Below are positions 31,859 through 41,592 of a stretch of DNA of 53,152 nt, piece by piece. The first letter of the stretch is position 1, and every line of letters starts with the position of its first letter. The translations under genes were made by a program, and so were the position numbers. This stretch comes from Undibacterium paludis (GTDB taxonomy: Bacteria > Pseudomonadota > Gammaproteobacteria > Burkholderiales > Burkholderiaceae_D). The stretch is from assembly GCF_022568815.1 (NCBI RefSeq), contig NZ_JAKZHX010000023.1, positions 1 to 53,152 of the forward strand, in the 5' to 3' direction. The notes under the pieces were generated by a model. That model ran no database searches. It was not told the DNA's origin and worked only from the letters and a program-made list of their open reading frames with translations.

Positions 31859-34800
31859 TATATACGGTGTCGCAGGAGTATATTGCGCCAGCATCATTCC
31901 CCCGGCAGGATAAGGGCTTTGCATGGTCGCGCCATTGCTGTAAGCGTCGGGGGCCAGGCGATTGGGTTCCGGCGTTGCACCGCCGCCCTTGGGCTGTGGC
32001 GGTTGCAAAGGGTTCACTACCGGCGCTTTGCCAGCTGGCGTATTGGAATTGGCCGGCGCACTGGCAGGCGCCTGCTGCAATTGCGGCACCGGCGGACTTG
32101 CCTGTGGCGGCAAGCTGGGTATCGCCTTCAAGGCGGGTGCAGGTGTTGCTGTCGCCGGCACATTATTGACTGGCGCATTCATAGCAGGATTAGTGGCCGG
32201 ATTAGTAGCCGGAGCAGACTGCGGCGACAGAGGCTTGCCGACAGGTGCGAAAATACCACCGGTATAACTGCTGGCTGGTACTTCCTTTAAAGCCGGTCCA
32301 CGTACCGCAGGTGCAGTTTGCAATTGCGGCTGCGCCCCTGTTGCTGGTTTGGTCTGGATAAACGGATTGGTCTTAAAATCCGTGACACTATTAGCCGGCG
32401 CAGCATCGACCAGACGCAGGCCATTCGGCCCGGAACCGATGACGGTTTTCTGTGACTGTTCCAACGCCAGGGCGCGTTTGAAATAACTGAGCGCTGTGCG
32501 GTTGTTACCCTGCGCCCGGGCGACATTACCGGCCAGCGACAGGTAGCGTGGATTATCTGGCTGCTGGCGCATCAGGACACTGAGGTGACGTTCGGCATTG
32601 TCAAAATCACGCACCTGTATCGCGCCATACACCAGGCCTTGCAGGACTTCGGGATTTTCCGGATCAGTCTGCAATACCTTGGCATACAGCTCTCTGGCTG
32701 ATTCGCTATCACCAGCAGCGTTGTAGATGCGCGCCAGTGTCAGCAACAGCAGGCTGTCTTCGGGATCGGCAATCAGCATGGGCTGTATGTAGGCATAGGC
32801 ATTGGCATAATCGCCTGCTTCGCGTGCGCGCTCTGCATAACGCATCGCCAGCACTCTTTGCAGTTGGCCAAAGGCAGCAATTTCACCTTCCTGCAGGCCG
32901 GGCATGGCGGCCACACGGCGCATGACGGCTTCAAGCTCACCTTCCTGGTTGGCTTCCATCAGGGTGCCAGCGTATTGCAACAATAGTCCGGCCGCTGGTT
33001 TGGGGGTGTTTTGCACAGCCTGACGCAACATGGCAAAGCCACGCTCCTTGTCACCCATCTGTATGTAGAAATTGGCCATGGTGCCGATGAATTCAATATC
33101 AGTACCGGCAACCTGCTCTACCGCAGCCAAGGTATTTTTGGCAGCAGCGATATTGCCGCGCTTGCTCATCAGGGTGATACGGTCAATCTGCACGCGTATC
33201 CATAGCCGTCTTTGCAGGTCAACCATTTCCTTTTTGCGCGATGGCGGCGGTACTCTTTCCAGCGTGACCAAGGCTTCCCACCAGTATTGTTGCATCTCAC
33301 TCAGCAAGGCGCTGACATAGAGGGCTTCAGGATCGGGGTTTTCCACGTTGGTCATGGCATCTATCAGCGCCCTGGCCTGACCCGGCATGTCGCGCTTGAG
33401 ATAGATTTTCGCCAGCGCCATTCTCAGCCAGGCATTGTCAGGCTTGATCATGATGGCGTCGGCCAGCAGTTGCTGGGCGCCATTGAGGTCACCGGCTGCT
33501 TCTGCCGTCTTGGCCTTGCTCCACATATCGTCAGACTTGAGGTTGGCGACGATGGCCAGATGGCGTGGCAGCATGATGCTGCTCAGGGCTTCAAGATCAG
33601 CAATACGTTTTTGCAGCACCAGTACACCGATCACACCATCAAGCGCACGGATATTGGTTTTATCTGCATCGAGGACGCGGCGGTAATTTTCTTCTGCGCC
33701 CTTCAAATCATTTTCTGCCTGCAAGGCATCCGCCAGTTGCAGGATACCGGCTGGTTCCTTACTGTTCAGTGCAACGGCCTTACGCAAGAAATCGATGCCC
33801 TTGACGCTGTCGCCGTCTTCAAAGGCGGTCCTGGCCTCAGCCACAATAGCCCAGTAGCTGGAGTCTTCATAAGCCTGACGCCATTGATCCTTGGTCTGAC
33901 CCGGTGAAAAATCGACAGCCTTGTGCAGGAAATCCCGCGCTTCGATAAATTCTTCCTGACGCATCTTGACCAGGCCCATGCCGCCATAGCCAACTGGATT
34001 TTTGGGCGCGATCTTGATCAGGTTCTGGAACTCGGCTTCTGCCGTGGCAACGTCATTGTCATCCAATGCCTTGAAACCGGCAATGCGACTTTTATCAACC
34101 GGGCTTTCCGGGGCTGCCTTGGGCTGTTTGGGCGGTTGCGGCGCAGCAGCTTCAACCGGCTTGCTTTTTTCTGCCGGTTTTTCTACCGTTTTTTCAGCCG
34201 CCTTTTCCGCTGACTTGCTCTCTGCCGGTTTGGCATGTGCGAGCTTTTCTTCCGCAGGCTTGCTCTCTTTGGACTTGCCGTGCGGCTTTTCTACTGTTTT
34301 TTCGACGGGCTTTTCTATCGCCTTTTCTGGTGGTTTTTCTGCCAGTTTTTCGACCGGCCTCACCTCTTCCGTCACCGCTGGTGCTGCCACCTTGGCCGAC
34401 TTGCCCTGCCCGCTGACACGTTCACGAATGAGGGCATCATCGGGATATTTTTCCAGGTAACGGTTGAAGTATTTGGCATTTTCCGGTTTGGGGGCCATCC
34501 AGCTCAGGGACTGCCGCCATGACTCTGTCGCCTCCTTGCTGACATCGGGTTTGCTGCCCAGGCCTTCCAGCAGGTTCATGCCTTCTACCCGTGTCGGTTC
34601 ACGATAGGTCAGTACCTGGGCATGGGCCAGTGTATACCTGTTGTTGCCGGGGTTTTCTTTGTGCAGTTTGGCCAGACCACGGCGGGCTTCTTCGTAACCG
34701 CCCTTGGTGCCAGCCAATGTCTGAAAATATTCAAAAGCGGCATCGCCCCGGAGCTTGGATGGGTCCCCCATCTGCCGGTAGGCTTCGACAGCCGATTCGA

Positions 34801-35185
34801 CATCACCTTGTTTGGCCAGCTTGCGGGCGTTTTCGAGCTGGGCGACACCGCCCAGGCCGCCCTTGCGCAGCACTTGTTCGACACTGCGCACCTGTGCCGA
34901 GCTGGCCTGGGTGCCTTGCAGGCGCGCAAAATACGCCTTCGCCTGCTCAGGGTTACCAGCCTTGGCTTCCAGCATGGACAAGGCCATCAGGGCGTCGATG
35001 TTATTGACATCAATCCTTAACAGTTTGCGCCAGAGGTCGGCAGCATTGTCATCACGACCACGTTGCTGCCAGAATTGCGCCTGTTCTTTCAATTGCTGCG
35101 TCAGCGCTGTTTCTGCGAACGCAGTTTCACTCTCAAAAAAAACTGCCAAAAGCGCCAATACTGCCGCTTTTTTTTTCAAGACCAT
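30476..35185 (-). CDS. bcsC: Cellulose synthase operon protein C, copy 2
   Basis: A 1569-aa paralogue of copy 1, closer to bcsAB. It has a signal peptide (MVLKKKAAVLALLAVFFESETAFA), a TPR block, and a Lys/Glu/Pro-rich linker (~265-368) made of EKP(A/V)EK-like units quite unlike the linker of copy 1. A second TPR block follows (~370-925), then a Pro/Ala/Asn-rich linker (~929-1108, e.g. ATNPATNPAMNAPVNN), then the BCSC_C/beta-barrel region (~1110-1569), identical to copy 1. The TPR blocks of the copies are homologous but diverged (for instance AKQGDVESAVEAYRQMGDPSKL vs AKQGDVDSAVEAYKQMGDPSKL). AGGGGAC precedes the ATG. It lies 234 bp downstream of bcsAB. Confidence 0.9.
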   Translation of the reverse strand: MVLKKKAAVLALLAVFFESETAFAETALTQQLKEQAQFWQQRGRDDNAADLWRKLLRIDVNNIDALMALSMLEAKAGNPEQAKAYFARLQGTQASSAQVRSVEQVLRKGGLGGVAQLENARKLAKQGDVESAVEAYRQMGDPSKLRGDAAFEYFQTLAGTKGGYEEARRGLAKLHKENPGNNRYTLAHAQVLTYREPTRVEGMNLLEGLGSKPDVSKEATESWRQSLSWMAPKPENAKYFNRYLEKYPDDALIRERVSGQGKSAKVAAPAVTEEVRPVEKLAEKPPEKAIEKPVEKTVEKPHGKSKESKPAEEKLAHAKPAESKSAEKAAEKTVEKPAEKSKPVEAAAPQPPKQPKAAPESPVDKSRIAGFKALDDNDVATAEAEFQNLIKIAPKNPVGYGGMGLVKMRQEEFIEARDFLHKAVDFSPGQTKDQWRQAYEDSSYWAIVAEARTAFEDGDSVKGIDFLRKAVALNSKEPAGILQLADALQAENDLKGAEENYRRVLDADKTNIRALDGVIGVLVLQKRIADLEALSSIMLPRHLAIVANLKSDDMWSKAKTAEAAGDLNGAQQLLADAIMIKPDNAWLRMALAKIYLKRDMPGQARALIDAMTNVENPDPEALYVSALLSEMQQYWWEALVTLERVPPPSRKKEMVDLQRRLWIRVQIDRITLMSKRGNIAAAKNTLAAVEQVAGTDIEFIGTMANFYIQMGDKERGFAMLRQAVQNTPKPAAGLLLQYAGTLMEANQEGELEAVMRRVAAMPGLQEGEIAAFGQLQRVLAMRYAERAREAGDYANAYAYIQPMLIADPEDSLLLLTLARIYNAAGDSESARELYAKVLQTDPENPEVLQGLVYGAIQVRDFDNAERHLSVLMRQQPDNPRYLSLAGNVARAQGNNRTALSYFKRALALEQSQKTVIGSGPNGLRLVDAAPANSVTDFKTNPFIQTKPATGAQPQLQTAPAVRGPALKEVPASSYTGGIFAPVGKPLSPQSAPATNPATNPAMNAPVNNVPATATPAPALKAIPSLPPQASPPVPQLQQAPASAPANSNTPAGKAPVVNPLQPPQPKGGGATPEPNRLAPDAYSNGATMQSPYPAGGMMLAQYTPATPYIPPKASYNSNATPVPVPQQYAQYATGSNTNNTVNRSKARVANVSAEEAALQKEIDAINELSRTEVSVEVAGRSRSGEKGLSALNDIETPIEAQISTLGLGQFGLKIIPVLADAGTLYLNDTNVAGQFGRNAILVERAKFAKVPFTTIARQQGLSNVASLDEQAKGVALNLSYELAGIKADIGASPIGFPVQNVVGGLRWSGQSDGAGLGVEIARRSVTDSYLSYAGAKDSLYGLTWGGVTKTGGKLDTSYDGEDGGVYASLGYYSLTGKNVAKNTMAEFGAGAYWRAYKTNDFSFTTGLGLTSFFYNKNLRYFSYGHGGYFSPKSYVAVGLPLDIAGRKGKFAYQLGASLGVQHFREVAAAYYPNSPLDQAELEQFAAANPTINIQTSYPGQSKTAFAFKLGGAAEYQLTPHLFLGGKLSADNSGDFNDTTAAIYLRYSFEPRKSPIGFPPVAPKAYYQGN

Positions 35186-35419
35186 TTACGTCCCCTAATG
35201 ATCGCTTTTTCTGTGAGCCCTCGTTGAACCCGGAAACCATCGTTGAACACGGTCCCGGGTCCGCTCTTGAGTTCCGTCATCAGTACAGCCACTGCAGAAA
35301 ATGTGCGCAGTAATATTAACTCTACAGACAAGACCACTCAACATACGCTTCACTCCTGCTGGTCAGACACGCCGTATTCCAGACAGGTAGCAAGAACAGC
35401 GCGCTGGCAGTCTGTCACT

Positions 35420-38400
35420 TTATTTTTTCTTGTCTTCCAGTGCCAGGCGTGAAGCCGCCTTCTTGCGCAGGAAACGGAACAGCATGGTCGCCGCGATCAC
35501 CGAGGCCAGCATCAGGAAGATGATCATGATGAATGGCTGCGTGGACAGATGCCACTTGATCCAGGTCCACCATGGCAGGCTGCCGCTGTAATAGGTATCA
35601 CCGATCTGCGCATTGGCGACACGATCCCCCTTGATCAGCACCAGATCGCCCTGGAACTTGCTGCGCAGATCGGCCTTGTTCAAACCCATGGTCAGGTCAG
35701 CCAGGCTGGCGGAATCGCCTGAAGTCATGACAATGACATTGCGTCCGCTCGACAGAGGTGATTCAAATTGCATCATCGCACCGAAGGCATTGCCAGTCTT
35801 GGCCAGCATTTCACCAGCATGACGCTCCATCTGATCAAGGTCACGTCCGGACCAGCGTGTCACCAGGCGCAAGAACCCAGTAGGCAACTGCAGGCGATTG
35901 CCGGTTTCATCCATACTCATGGGCATATACTTGGACCACTGCTTGAGCAGGGGCAGATTGCCGCTGGTGCCGATCAGCAGAAAGTCCTTGTCGCTGAACT
36001 TTTCCACGTCGACACTGCGTATCAAAGTGCTGCTCAGTACCGGATAACCGGTTGACTCGCCCATGCGGCCCATGACGTTGAGGAACAACTCCATCTCTTG
36101 TACATTGGGACGATCAGGCATGACGATGGCAGTCTGTGACAGGTCAGCCATGCGAGTGAACGGAAAACCGGCATTGGCCATGTAGGCCAGGTTGGGCATG
36201 GCGGCATAGTGCGGCATATTGGAAAAATCGATGGTCGAATCCGGATCAATCGCGGAACGAACATTGTCCAGGTAGACGTCTTTACAGGCACCCTGTTTAG
36301 GGTAGTCGTAGAAGAAGTGGAATTGCAACTGATTCTCTGCACCGATGCGGAAAGTTGGCACCTGGATTTCATCCTGGGCAAAACGCTGACCATCCTTGAA
36401 GAACAGCATCACTGATTCCTTGATCTTGCCCTTTTCCACATGCGCGCCGGACAAAGGCAGGGAGCGCACGAATTCGTCATTGATACCGATGTTCAGCGTC
36501 GATTTGTCAACTGTAGGTCGTGGCGTGAAGCGATAGCGTAAATCGATGGGCACACCATCTTTTTGCCAGGTGAACAGGTCAGGCGCAACACGCAGGTTGA
36601 CACGGATCAGGTCCGGTGTCAGGCCATTGACTTTCAATGCAGGCGGAGCAGCCAGTTCTCCAAACTTCACGGGCCTGTCGGTCGGCAGCCATTTTGGCGC
36701 ATCATAAGGTTTGCGGGGATCGATTTCTTTCAGGTTCTTGATCAGGGCAGTGTCGCCCTGCATGGCGATCTGGCCCATGGTCAGTGCCTGTACGGCAGTC
36801 TTCAATTCACCAACGTCACGGCCCAGCACCAGCAAGAGCTTGGCTTTGGGGTTCATGGGGTTGGCCATGATGGCCAGGGTAGGACCGGCAATTGCCGGCA
36901 GCTTGACGCCGGCCGGGGCTTCGGTGGATGTGGCAAACAGCACGGCGTTACCGCGCGGCAGCGCATTGGCTTCAACCGGGAAACGGGCGCCACGGTAAGA
37001 AGACAGGTGACCAAACCAGGAGGCCACGACACCGGCATTGCGCAATACTTCCATTGACGGGGTGGCTGGCAGGATGAACGGCAGTTCCAGCAATTTATTA
37101 TCGCGACGATCAAAGAAAGGCGCTGGCAACATGCCCAGGTCATTCGCCAGTGTCAGTGGCGAAACCGTCAGTTCCAGGTTCGAGGTATGGCTGACCTTGG
37201 CCCACAGACTGGAGTGATAAGGGTCTTCACATTCCCTGGTGTAGTGGCCGATCAGCTTGAAGCTGAGTTGATTGAAGTCGGCAAAAAAGCGCGGATCAAT
37301 GACGTCTTCCCTGACGATGCCCTTGGAATTTTCGCGCGGCAGAGGGACTACGCTGACCAGTTCATTGTTGACCAATACCTGGATATGCGACAGGTCAGGC
37401 AGCAGGGCCGGTGAATAGGCGATACCGTACTTGATCTTGGCCGAGGTGATGACTTCGTCACTGCGTACCGTGAAAGGGAAGGAACGTTCACCTTCGGTGC
37501 CGCGCAATTCTATGCTGGAATTGACGCCTACCATGTCCTTGAGGCTGATGTTATAGGTTTTCTGGCCACCGATTATTGAGGTCGGCTGCAGGTCTTCGAG
37601 CGCCACTTTTTCCGGTACCGCCGCTTGTGCTGAGGCGCTTGCACTGGCACTGGCATGTTTGGATTTTGCCAGCACGTCATCTTGATGGGCAACACCTGCC
37701 AGACCACAGAGGATAGCCAGCGCCGTCGTGCTGCCTTTGCGCGAGAATTTGGCACGGATACTTGTCACGATGGTTTTCACGGTGGAGGCCTCTTTTGTCT
37801 TATTCATATGCTCTGTTTTTTCTGCTAGATATTGCTTGATACTGGTTCCAAACCGGCTAAATCCGCGCATGCTGTGATAAGCGATTTCACGCAAGCCATG
37901 CAGCGGGTGGTCAATGTCCCTGTCATTTGACCAGCTCAGCCAGACGTCGGCACGGCCTATGGTGCAATTGATGAGGTCCATCTCCTGTTGCAGATCAAGC
38001 GGCATGAATTGCACGCTGAGCAGGTTGTCCTTGAAGAAGACCGTCTTGGCCGGGAACACTGATTCACCATTGGTGCCATAGAGCGAAATCATCAGGTCTT
38101 CGTCACGGTTCATGTGGAAACCATCAGGTACCCTGAAGGACATGCCACCCATGGAAAAATCTTCGGTACGGCATACGATGGAGTGGCCATTATTAAGGCG
38201 CAGGGTAGCATTGAGCACCGCCCTGACCCGGTGGGTACGCCGGACCTGTTTCGACTCTGTCGCCACTGCCAGCGTTGCGCCCAGTATGACCAGGTTATAA
38301 ATGGTCCACAACATGTTCAGGATGACGGTATCCATTTCATAGGTATTCCACCAGACGGCGCGACCTATGCCGACAAAAAAGCCCAGTACGTTCGCCCCCA

Positions 38401-39970
38401 GCATGATCAGGTAAGGCTTGGAAATGGTCCAGTCAAAATGCTCGTGTTCGACCAGACCACCCTTGGCCGTCACGTTGAACTTACCCAATTTGGGGTTGAT
38501 CAGCGCCACCAGTGTCGGACGGAAAATATACCAGGCCAGCGTTGCCTCATACACTTCGGCCCAGAAGGAATGCCGGTGCGCTCCCTGTATGCGTGAGTTG
38601 GTCAGGTTGGCATGCAAGAGGTGCGGTAGCGAATAGGCGGCAATCGACAGGGCTGACGCCTTGATGATGTGGACTTCAAAGAACAGGTAAGACAGTGGCG
38701 CCAGCAAGAAAACCATGCGCGGCAGGCCATAGAAGAAATGCAGCATGGCATTGCTGTAGCAAAGCCGCTGACCAAAACTGAGCCCCTTTCCCAGCAGGGG
38801 ATTATCGGTACGGAAAATCTGCGCCATGCCACGCGCCCAGCGTATACGCTGACCAACGTGGGCCGACAGGCTCTCGGTCGCCAGCCCGGCTGCCTGGGGC
38901 AAGGCCAGATAGGCGGTGTTATAACCAAGGCGCTGCATTTTCAATGCGGTGTGCGCATCTTCAGTCACGGTTTCAACGGCAATGCCGCCGACTTCTTCGA
39001 GGTAAGTGCGGCGCAGGATTGCGCAGGAACCGCAAAAGAAAGTCGCATTCCACAGATCGTTACCGTCCTGTATCAGGCCGTAGAACAGTTCACCTTCATT
39101 GGGCACATTGCGGAAGGTTTGCAGATTGCGTTCAAACGGGTCTGGTGACAGGAAATGGTGAGGCGTCTGTACCATGGCCAGTTTGGGGTCAACCAGGAAC
39201 CAGCCCATCGTATACTGCAAAAACGATCGCGTCGGCATGTGATCGCAATCGAAAATCGCGACAAAATCACCGTTCGTGCGCTTCAGGGCGGCATTGATGT
39301 TGCCAGCCTTGGCATGGTTGTTATCGGCACGGGTAAAGCACTGGACACCGACCGAAGCGGCAAATTCGGCAAAGGCCGGACGGCGCCCGTCATCAAGGAT
39401 GATGATGTTGAGCTTGTCCTTGGGCCAGTCCAGCCCCATTGCCGCCAGCACTGTCGGTTTCACCACGCTCAGGTCTTCGTTATAGCTGGGAATGAACAGG
39501 TCGATGGTGGGCCAGGTCGACGTATCCGCCGGCAGCATCACCGGTTTGCGCTTCAATGGCCAGGCAGTCTGCAGGTAACCGAGCAGGAGCACCGCCCAGG
39601 CGTAGACTTCCGCCATGATCAGCACCAGGGCAAAAAACAGGTCGATCAGGTTGTCGGTACCGATGGTATAGGTGATGCGCCAATAGATGTAACGGCTGGT
39701 GGCGCTGATGGAAAACATCACCATCACCAGTGAAATCAGGGTACCGGTATAGCGTCGAAGATATAGCGCAGTACCAAAAATGATGGTGGAAAACAGGGTC
39801 TGCAAAGGCAGGTCCAGCGGGATGCTGATACTGGACCAGTACAGGAACACGGCCACCAGCAGCGCCAGAAAACGCGGTATCTTGCCATCCCAGCCGCTCC
39901 AGTTGACCATGGAGCGCCCCAGGTCGTTGAGGCGACCGTACAGGTAACGGGAATTAAGTATCGAGCGCAT
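35420..39970 (-). CDS. bcsAB: Fused cellulose synthase BcsA-BcsB
   Basis: A 1516-aa fusion, start ATG 39970 (overlaps the bcsQ stop as TGATG). The BcsA part (1-~720) has N-terminal membrane helices and a GT2 domain with DDGRR, DCDH at 241-244, TED at 336-338, QxxRW at 374-378, further membrane helices, and a PilZ domain with RxxxR at 577-581 and DxSxxG at 604-609 for c-di-GMP. The BcsB part starts near Met722 (MNKTKEASTVKTIVTSIRAKFSRKGS), followed by a signal-like hydrophobic stretch. It then has the periplasmic carbohydrate-binding/flavodoxin-like domains and a C-terminal membrane anchor (PFIMIIFLMLASVIAATMLFRFL). The enzyme polymerises UDP-glucose into beta-1,4-glucan and passes it to the periplasm. 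BcsA and BcsB are usually separate; fusion is known in acetic acid bacteria. All catalytic residues are present. Confidence 0.93.
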   Translation of the reverse strand: MRSILNSRYLYGRLNDLGRSMVNWSGWDGKIPRFLALLVAVFLYWSSISIPLDLPLQTLFSTIIFGTALYLRRYTGTLISLVMVMFSISATSRYIYWRITYTIGTDNLIDLFFALVLIMAEVYAWAVLLLGYLQTAWPLKRKPVMLPADTSTWPTIDLFIPSYNEDLSVVKPTVLAAMGLDWPKDKLNIIILDDGRRPAFAEFAASVGVQCFTRADNNHAKAGNINAALKRTNGDFVAIFDCDHMPTRSFLQYTMGWFLVDPKLAMVQTPHHFLSPDPFERNLQTFRNVPNEGELFYGLIQDGNDLWNATFFCGSCAILRRTYLEEVGGIAVETVTEDAHTALKMQRLGYNTAYLALPQAAGLATESLSAHVGQRIRWARGMAQIFRTDNPLLGKGLSFGQRLCYSNAMLHFFYGLPRMVFLLAPLSYLFFEVHIIKASALSIAAYSLPHLLHANLTNSRIQGAHRHSFWAEVYEATLAWYIFRPTLVALINPKLGKFNVTAKGGLVEHEHFDWTISKPYLIMLGANVLGFFVGIGRAVWWNTYEMDTVILNMLWTIYNLVILGATLAVATESKQVRRTHRVRAVLNATLRLNNGHSIVCRTEDFSMGGMSFRVPDGFHMNRDEDLMISLYGTNGESVFPAKTVFFKDNLLSVQFMPLDLQQEMDLINCTIGRADVWLSWSNDRDIDHPLHGLREIAYHSMRGFSRFGTSIKQYLAEKTEHMNKTKEASTVKTIVTSIRAKFSRKGSTTALAILCGLAGVAHQDDVLAKSKHASASASASAQAAVPEKVALEDLQPTSIIGGQKTYNISLKDMVGVNSSIELRGTEGERSFPFTVRSDEVITSAKIKYGIAYSPALLPDLSHIQVLVNNELVSVVPLPRENSKGIVREDVIDPRFFADFNQLSFKLIGHYTRECEDPYHSSLWAKVSHTSNLELTVSPLTLANDLGMLPAPFFDRRDNKLLELPFILPATPSMEVLRNAGVVASWFGHLSSYRGARFPVEANALPRGNAVLFATSTEAPAGVKLPAIAGPTLAIMANPMNPKAKLLLVLGRDVGELKTAVQALTMGQIAMQGDTALIKNLKEIDPRKPYDAPKWLPTDRPVKFGELAAPPALKVNGLTPDLIRVNLRVAPDLFTWQKDGVPIDLRYRFTPRPTVDKSTLNIGINDEFVRSLPLSGAHVEKGKIKESVMLFFKDGQRFAQDEIQVPTFRIGAENQLQFHFFYDYPKQGACKDVYLDNVRSAIDPDSTIDFSNMPHYAAMPNLAYMANAGFPFTRMADLSQTAIVMPDRPNVQEMELFLNVMGRMGESTGYPVLSSTLIRSVDVEKFSDKDFLLIGTSGNLPLLKQWSKYMPMSMDETGNRLQLPTGFLRLVTRWSGRDLDQMERHAGEMLAKTGNAFGAMMQFESPLSSGRNVIVMTSGDSASLADLTMGLNKADLRSKFQGDLVLIKGDRVANAQIGDTYYSGSLPWWTWIKWHLSTQPFIMIIFLMLASVIAATMLFRFLRKKAASRLALEDKKK

Positions 39971-40737
39971 CAATCAACCAATCTGAAATTAGTCTGTAAC
40001 CAGGCGGTCAGTTCCTGCATGTCATGCGTTGCCGAACAGTGCTGGGAATAATAAGCCACCGGTGTCTGACAAGCCAGGGCCTCACTGACGGCTTCATCCC
40101 TGTGTATCGTTACGGGTATGAAGCGCTTGCCCAAACTGTTACGCAACATGCCAAACACGTCACGACTCAGCTGTTTTGACGCATCCATCTGGTTCAACAG
40201 ATAACAATAGCCTAAAAAGTCCTTGCGCTGCCCACAATAATAGTCGATCAGCGATTCTATCGATGGTATCGTCGAATACGAGGCAGCATCCGGCTTCAAT
40301 ACCACCAGCGCATAATTTGCCACACTTAATACCTGTTGCAAATAGATACTGGGGCCTGGCGGTGTATCGATCAATACCACACTGTTGTCCGCCAGTTGCA
40401 GGCTGGCCAGGTGTTGCGCCAGCCATTTGGGGTTATCTTTTATGGTCTGCTCAAAATCACCGCGCTGATTTTCATCGACGCTGCCATAAGGCAGGAAATT
40501 CACGCCGTAGGCGCTTTCAAACAGGACACTCGTCCAGGTGCTGTCCATGGCCTCTTGCTGCGCAATGCCACTGGCATCTTCATGCGCCATGCCAAAGTGC
40601 AGACGCAGGGAATTTTGCGGATCCAGATCGAGTATCGTGACACGTGGCCCCAAACGGGCCAGGGACGCTGCCAGATTGGCAGTAGTTGTCGTTTTTCCTA
40701 CGCCGCCTTTGGGCGAAATGACGGCAACAACCCTCAT
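39970..40737 (-). CDS. bcsQ: Cellulose biosynthesis protein BcsQ, copy 1 (ParA/MinD-like)
   Basis: A 255-aa P-loop ATPase of the ParA/MinD superfamily. The deviant Walker A is SPKGGVGKTTT at residues 8-18, with a switch region ILDLDPQNSLRLHFG and LIDTPPGPSIYLQQ. In enterobacteria BcsQ sits at the pole and is needed for cellulose export or its localisation. The start overlaps the bcsP end by four bases (40734-40737) and its stop overlaps bcsAB (TGATG), so it is tightly coupled. A second BcsQ-like gene is present at 42418. Confidence 0.92.
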   Translation of the reverse strand: MRVVAVISPKGGVGKTTTTANLAASLARLGPRVTILDLDPQNSLRLHFGMAHEDASGIAQQEAMDSTWTSVLFESAYGVNFLPYGSVDENQRGDFEQTIKDNPKWLAQHLASLQLADNSVVLIDTPPGPSIYLQQVLSVANYALVVLKPDAASYSTIPSIESLIDYYCGQRKDFLGYCYLLNQMDASKQLSRDVFGMLRNSLGKRFIPVTIHRDEAVSEALACQTPVAYYSQHCSATHDMQELTAWLQTNFRLVD

Positions 40738-41546
40738 GGTTTAAATATTTTTTGAAAAAATGAGTTACTGCTCGTTTCCACAGGCCGGGGCTCTTCTTCC
40801 CTGCCGGCCAGGCGGCCAAAGACTGCGCTGACCGATTTATCCCTGGCCGCAGATTTATTGGCGGCAGCGGGTTTTGTTTCATCGCTGGCGGCAAACTGTC
40901 TGGCTGGCACGGTCGGTGCTGCCGGCGCGTTGTGCGCAACGGGCGAAGCGGCGACACTGGACAAAGGCTTGCGTACGGTCCTGGCTGGAGCTTCGTTATG
41001 TGCAGCAGACACGTGATTCGTCGCAGAGCTTACCGATGCAGCCTGCGCGCCCAGCAGGCGTGATGAAAATGGTCTGCGGTCCTGTGTTTCCCTTGCTGCC
41101 GCCGGTGCAGCCTCTCTTTGCGACGCTGGCATGATCTTGGACAGGAAGGCCGGTACGGCGGGGCTGGATACGGAAGCATCGCTCTCGGTTTCTTCTGCGG
41201 GATGCTGCTGTGTCAGTATCTGCTTCAGCGGTGTGACTAGCACCGGTTTTACCGTGCCTGTTGCCTGTTCTGCGCTTGCGGTTTTTACTGCTGCGGCCCT
41301 GCTTGCGGCTGATCGCATAGCCACCGGTTTGGGTGCTGTTCCCGCTTCATTCTCATGCGCGGCTGGTGCGACCATGACATCATCATGTTGCTGGACGCGG
41401 GCAGGTGTAGCGGCATGTAAATGAACATCACGCAGCAAAGGCCAGCGCTGCCTGGCCTGTTCGCTGTCTGCATCGCGCTTGATTTCGCGATAGGCGTCTG
41501 TCGATTGTCCAAATTTCTGAAATAAGTTTTTTACATCATCATCCAT
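40734..41546 (-). CDS. bcsP: Cellulose biosynthesis protein BcsP (BcsR-like N-terminus)
   Basis: 270 aa from ATG 41546 (a GTG at 41555 is possible). The first ~45 residues, MDDDVKNLFQKFGQSTDAYREI...QARQRWPLLRDV, match the BcsR/BcsP signature (LF-x-FG, YREI, RWPLL). The rest is Ala/Pro/Val-rich and looks disordered, and it ends in a short conserved-looking tail SSNSFFQKIFKP. In betaproteobacteria BcsP-type proteins lie before bcsQ and bcsA and are thought to act with BcsQ, as BcsR does in E. coli. The position here, overlapping bcsQ by four bases, agrees with that. Confidence 0.8.
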   Translation of the reverse strand: MDDDVKNLFQKFGQSTDAYREIKRDADSEQARQRWPLLRDVHLHAATPARVQQHDDVMVAPAAHENEAGTAPKPVAMRSAASRAAAVKTASAEQATGTVKPVLVTPLKQILTQQHPAEETESDASVSSPAVPAFLSKIMPASQREAAPAAARETQDRRPFSSRLLGAQAASVSSATNHVSAAHNEAPARTVRKPLSSVAASPVAHNAPAAPTVPARQFAASDETKPAAANKSAARDKSVSAVFGRLAGREEEPRPVETSSNSFFQKIFKP

Positions 41547-41592
41547 GATAGCCACCAGCCCAGGTTACTTGCCGCGTCACAAAAACAAGAAA

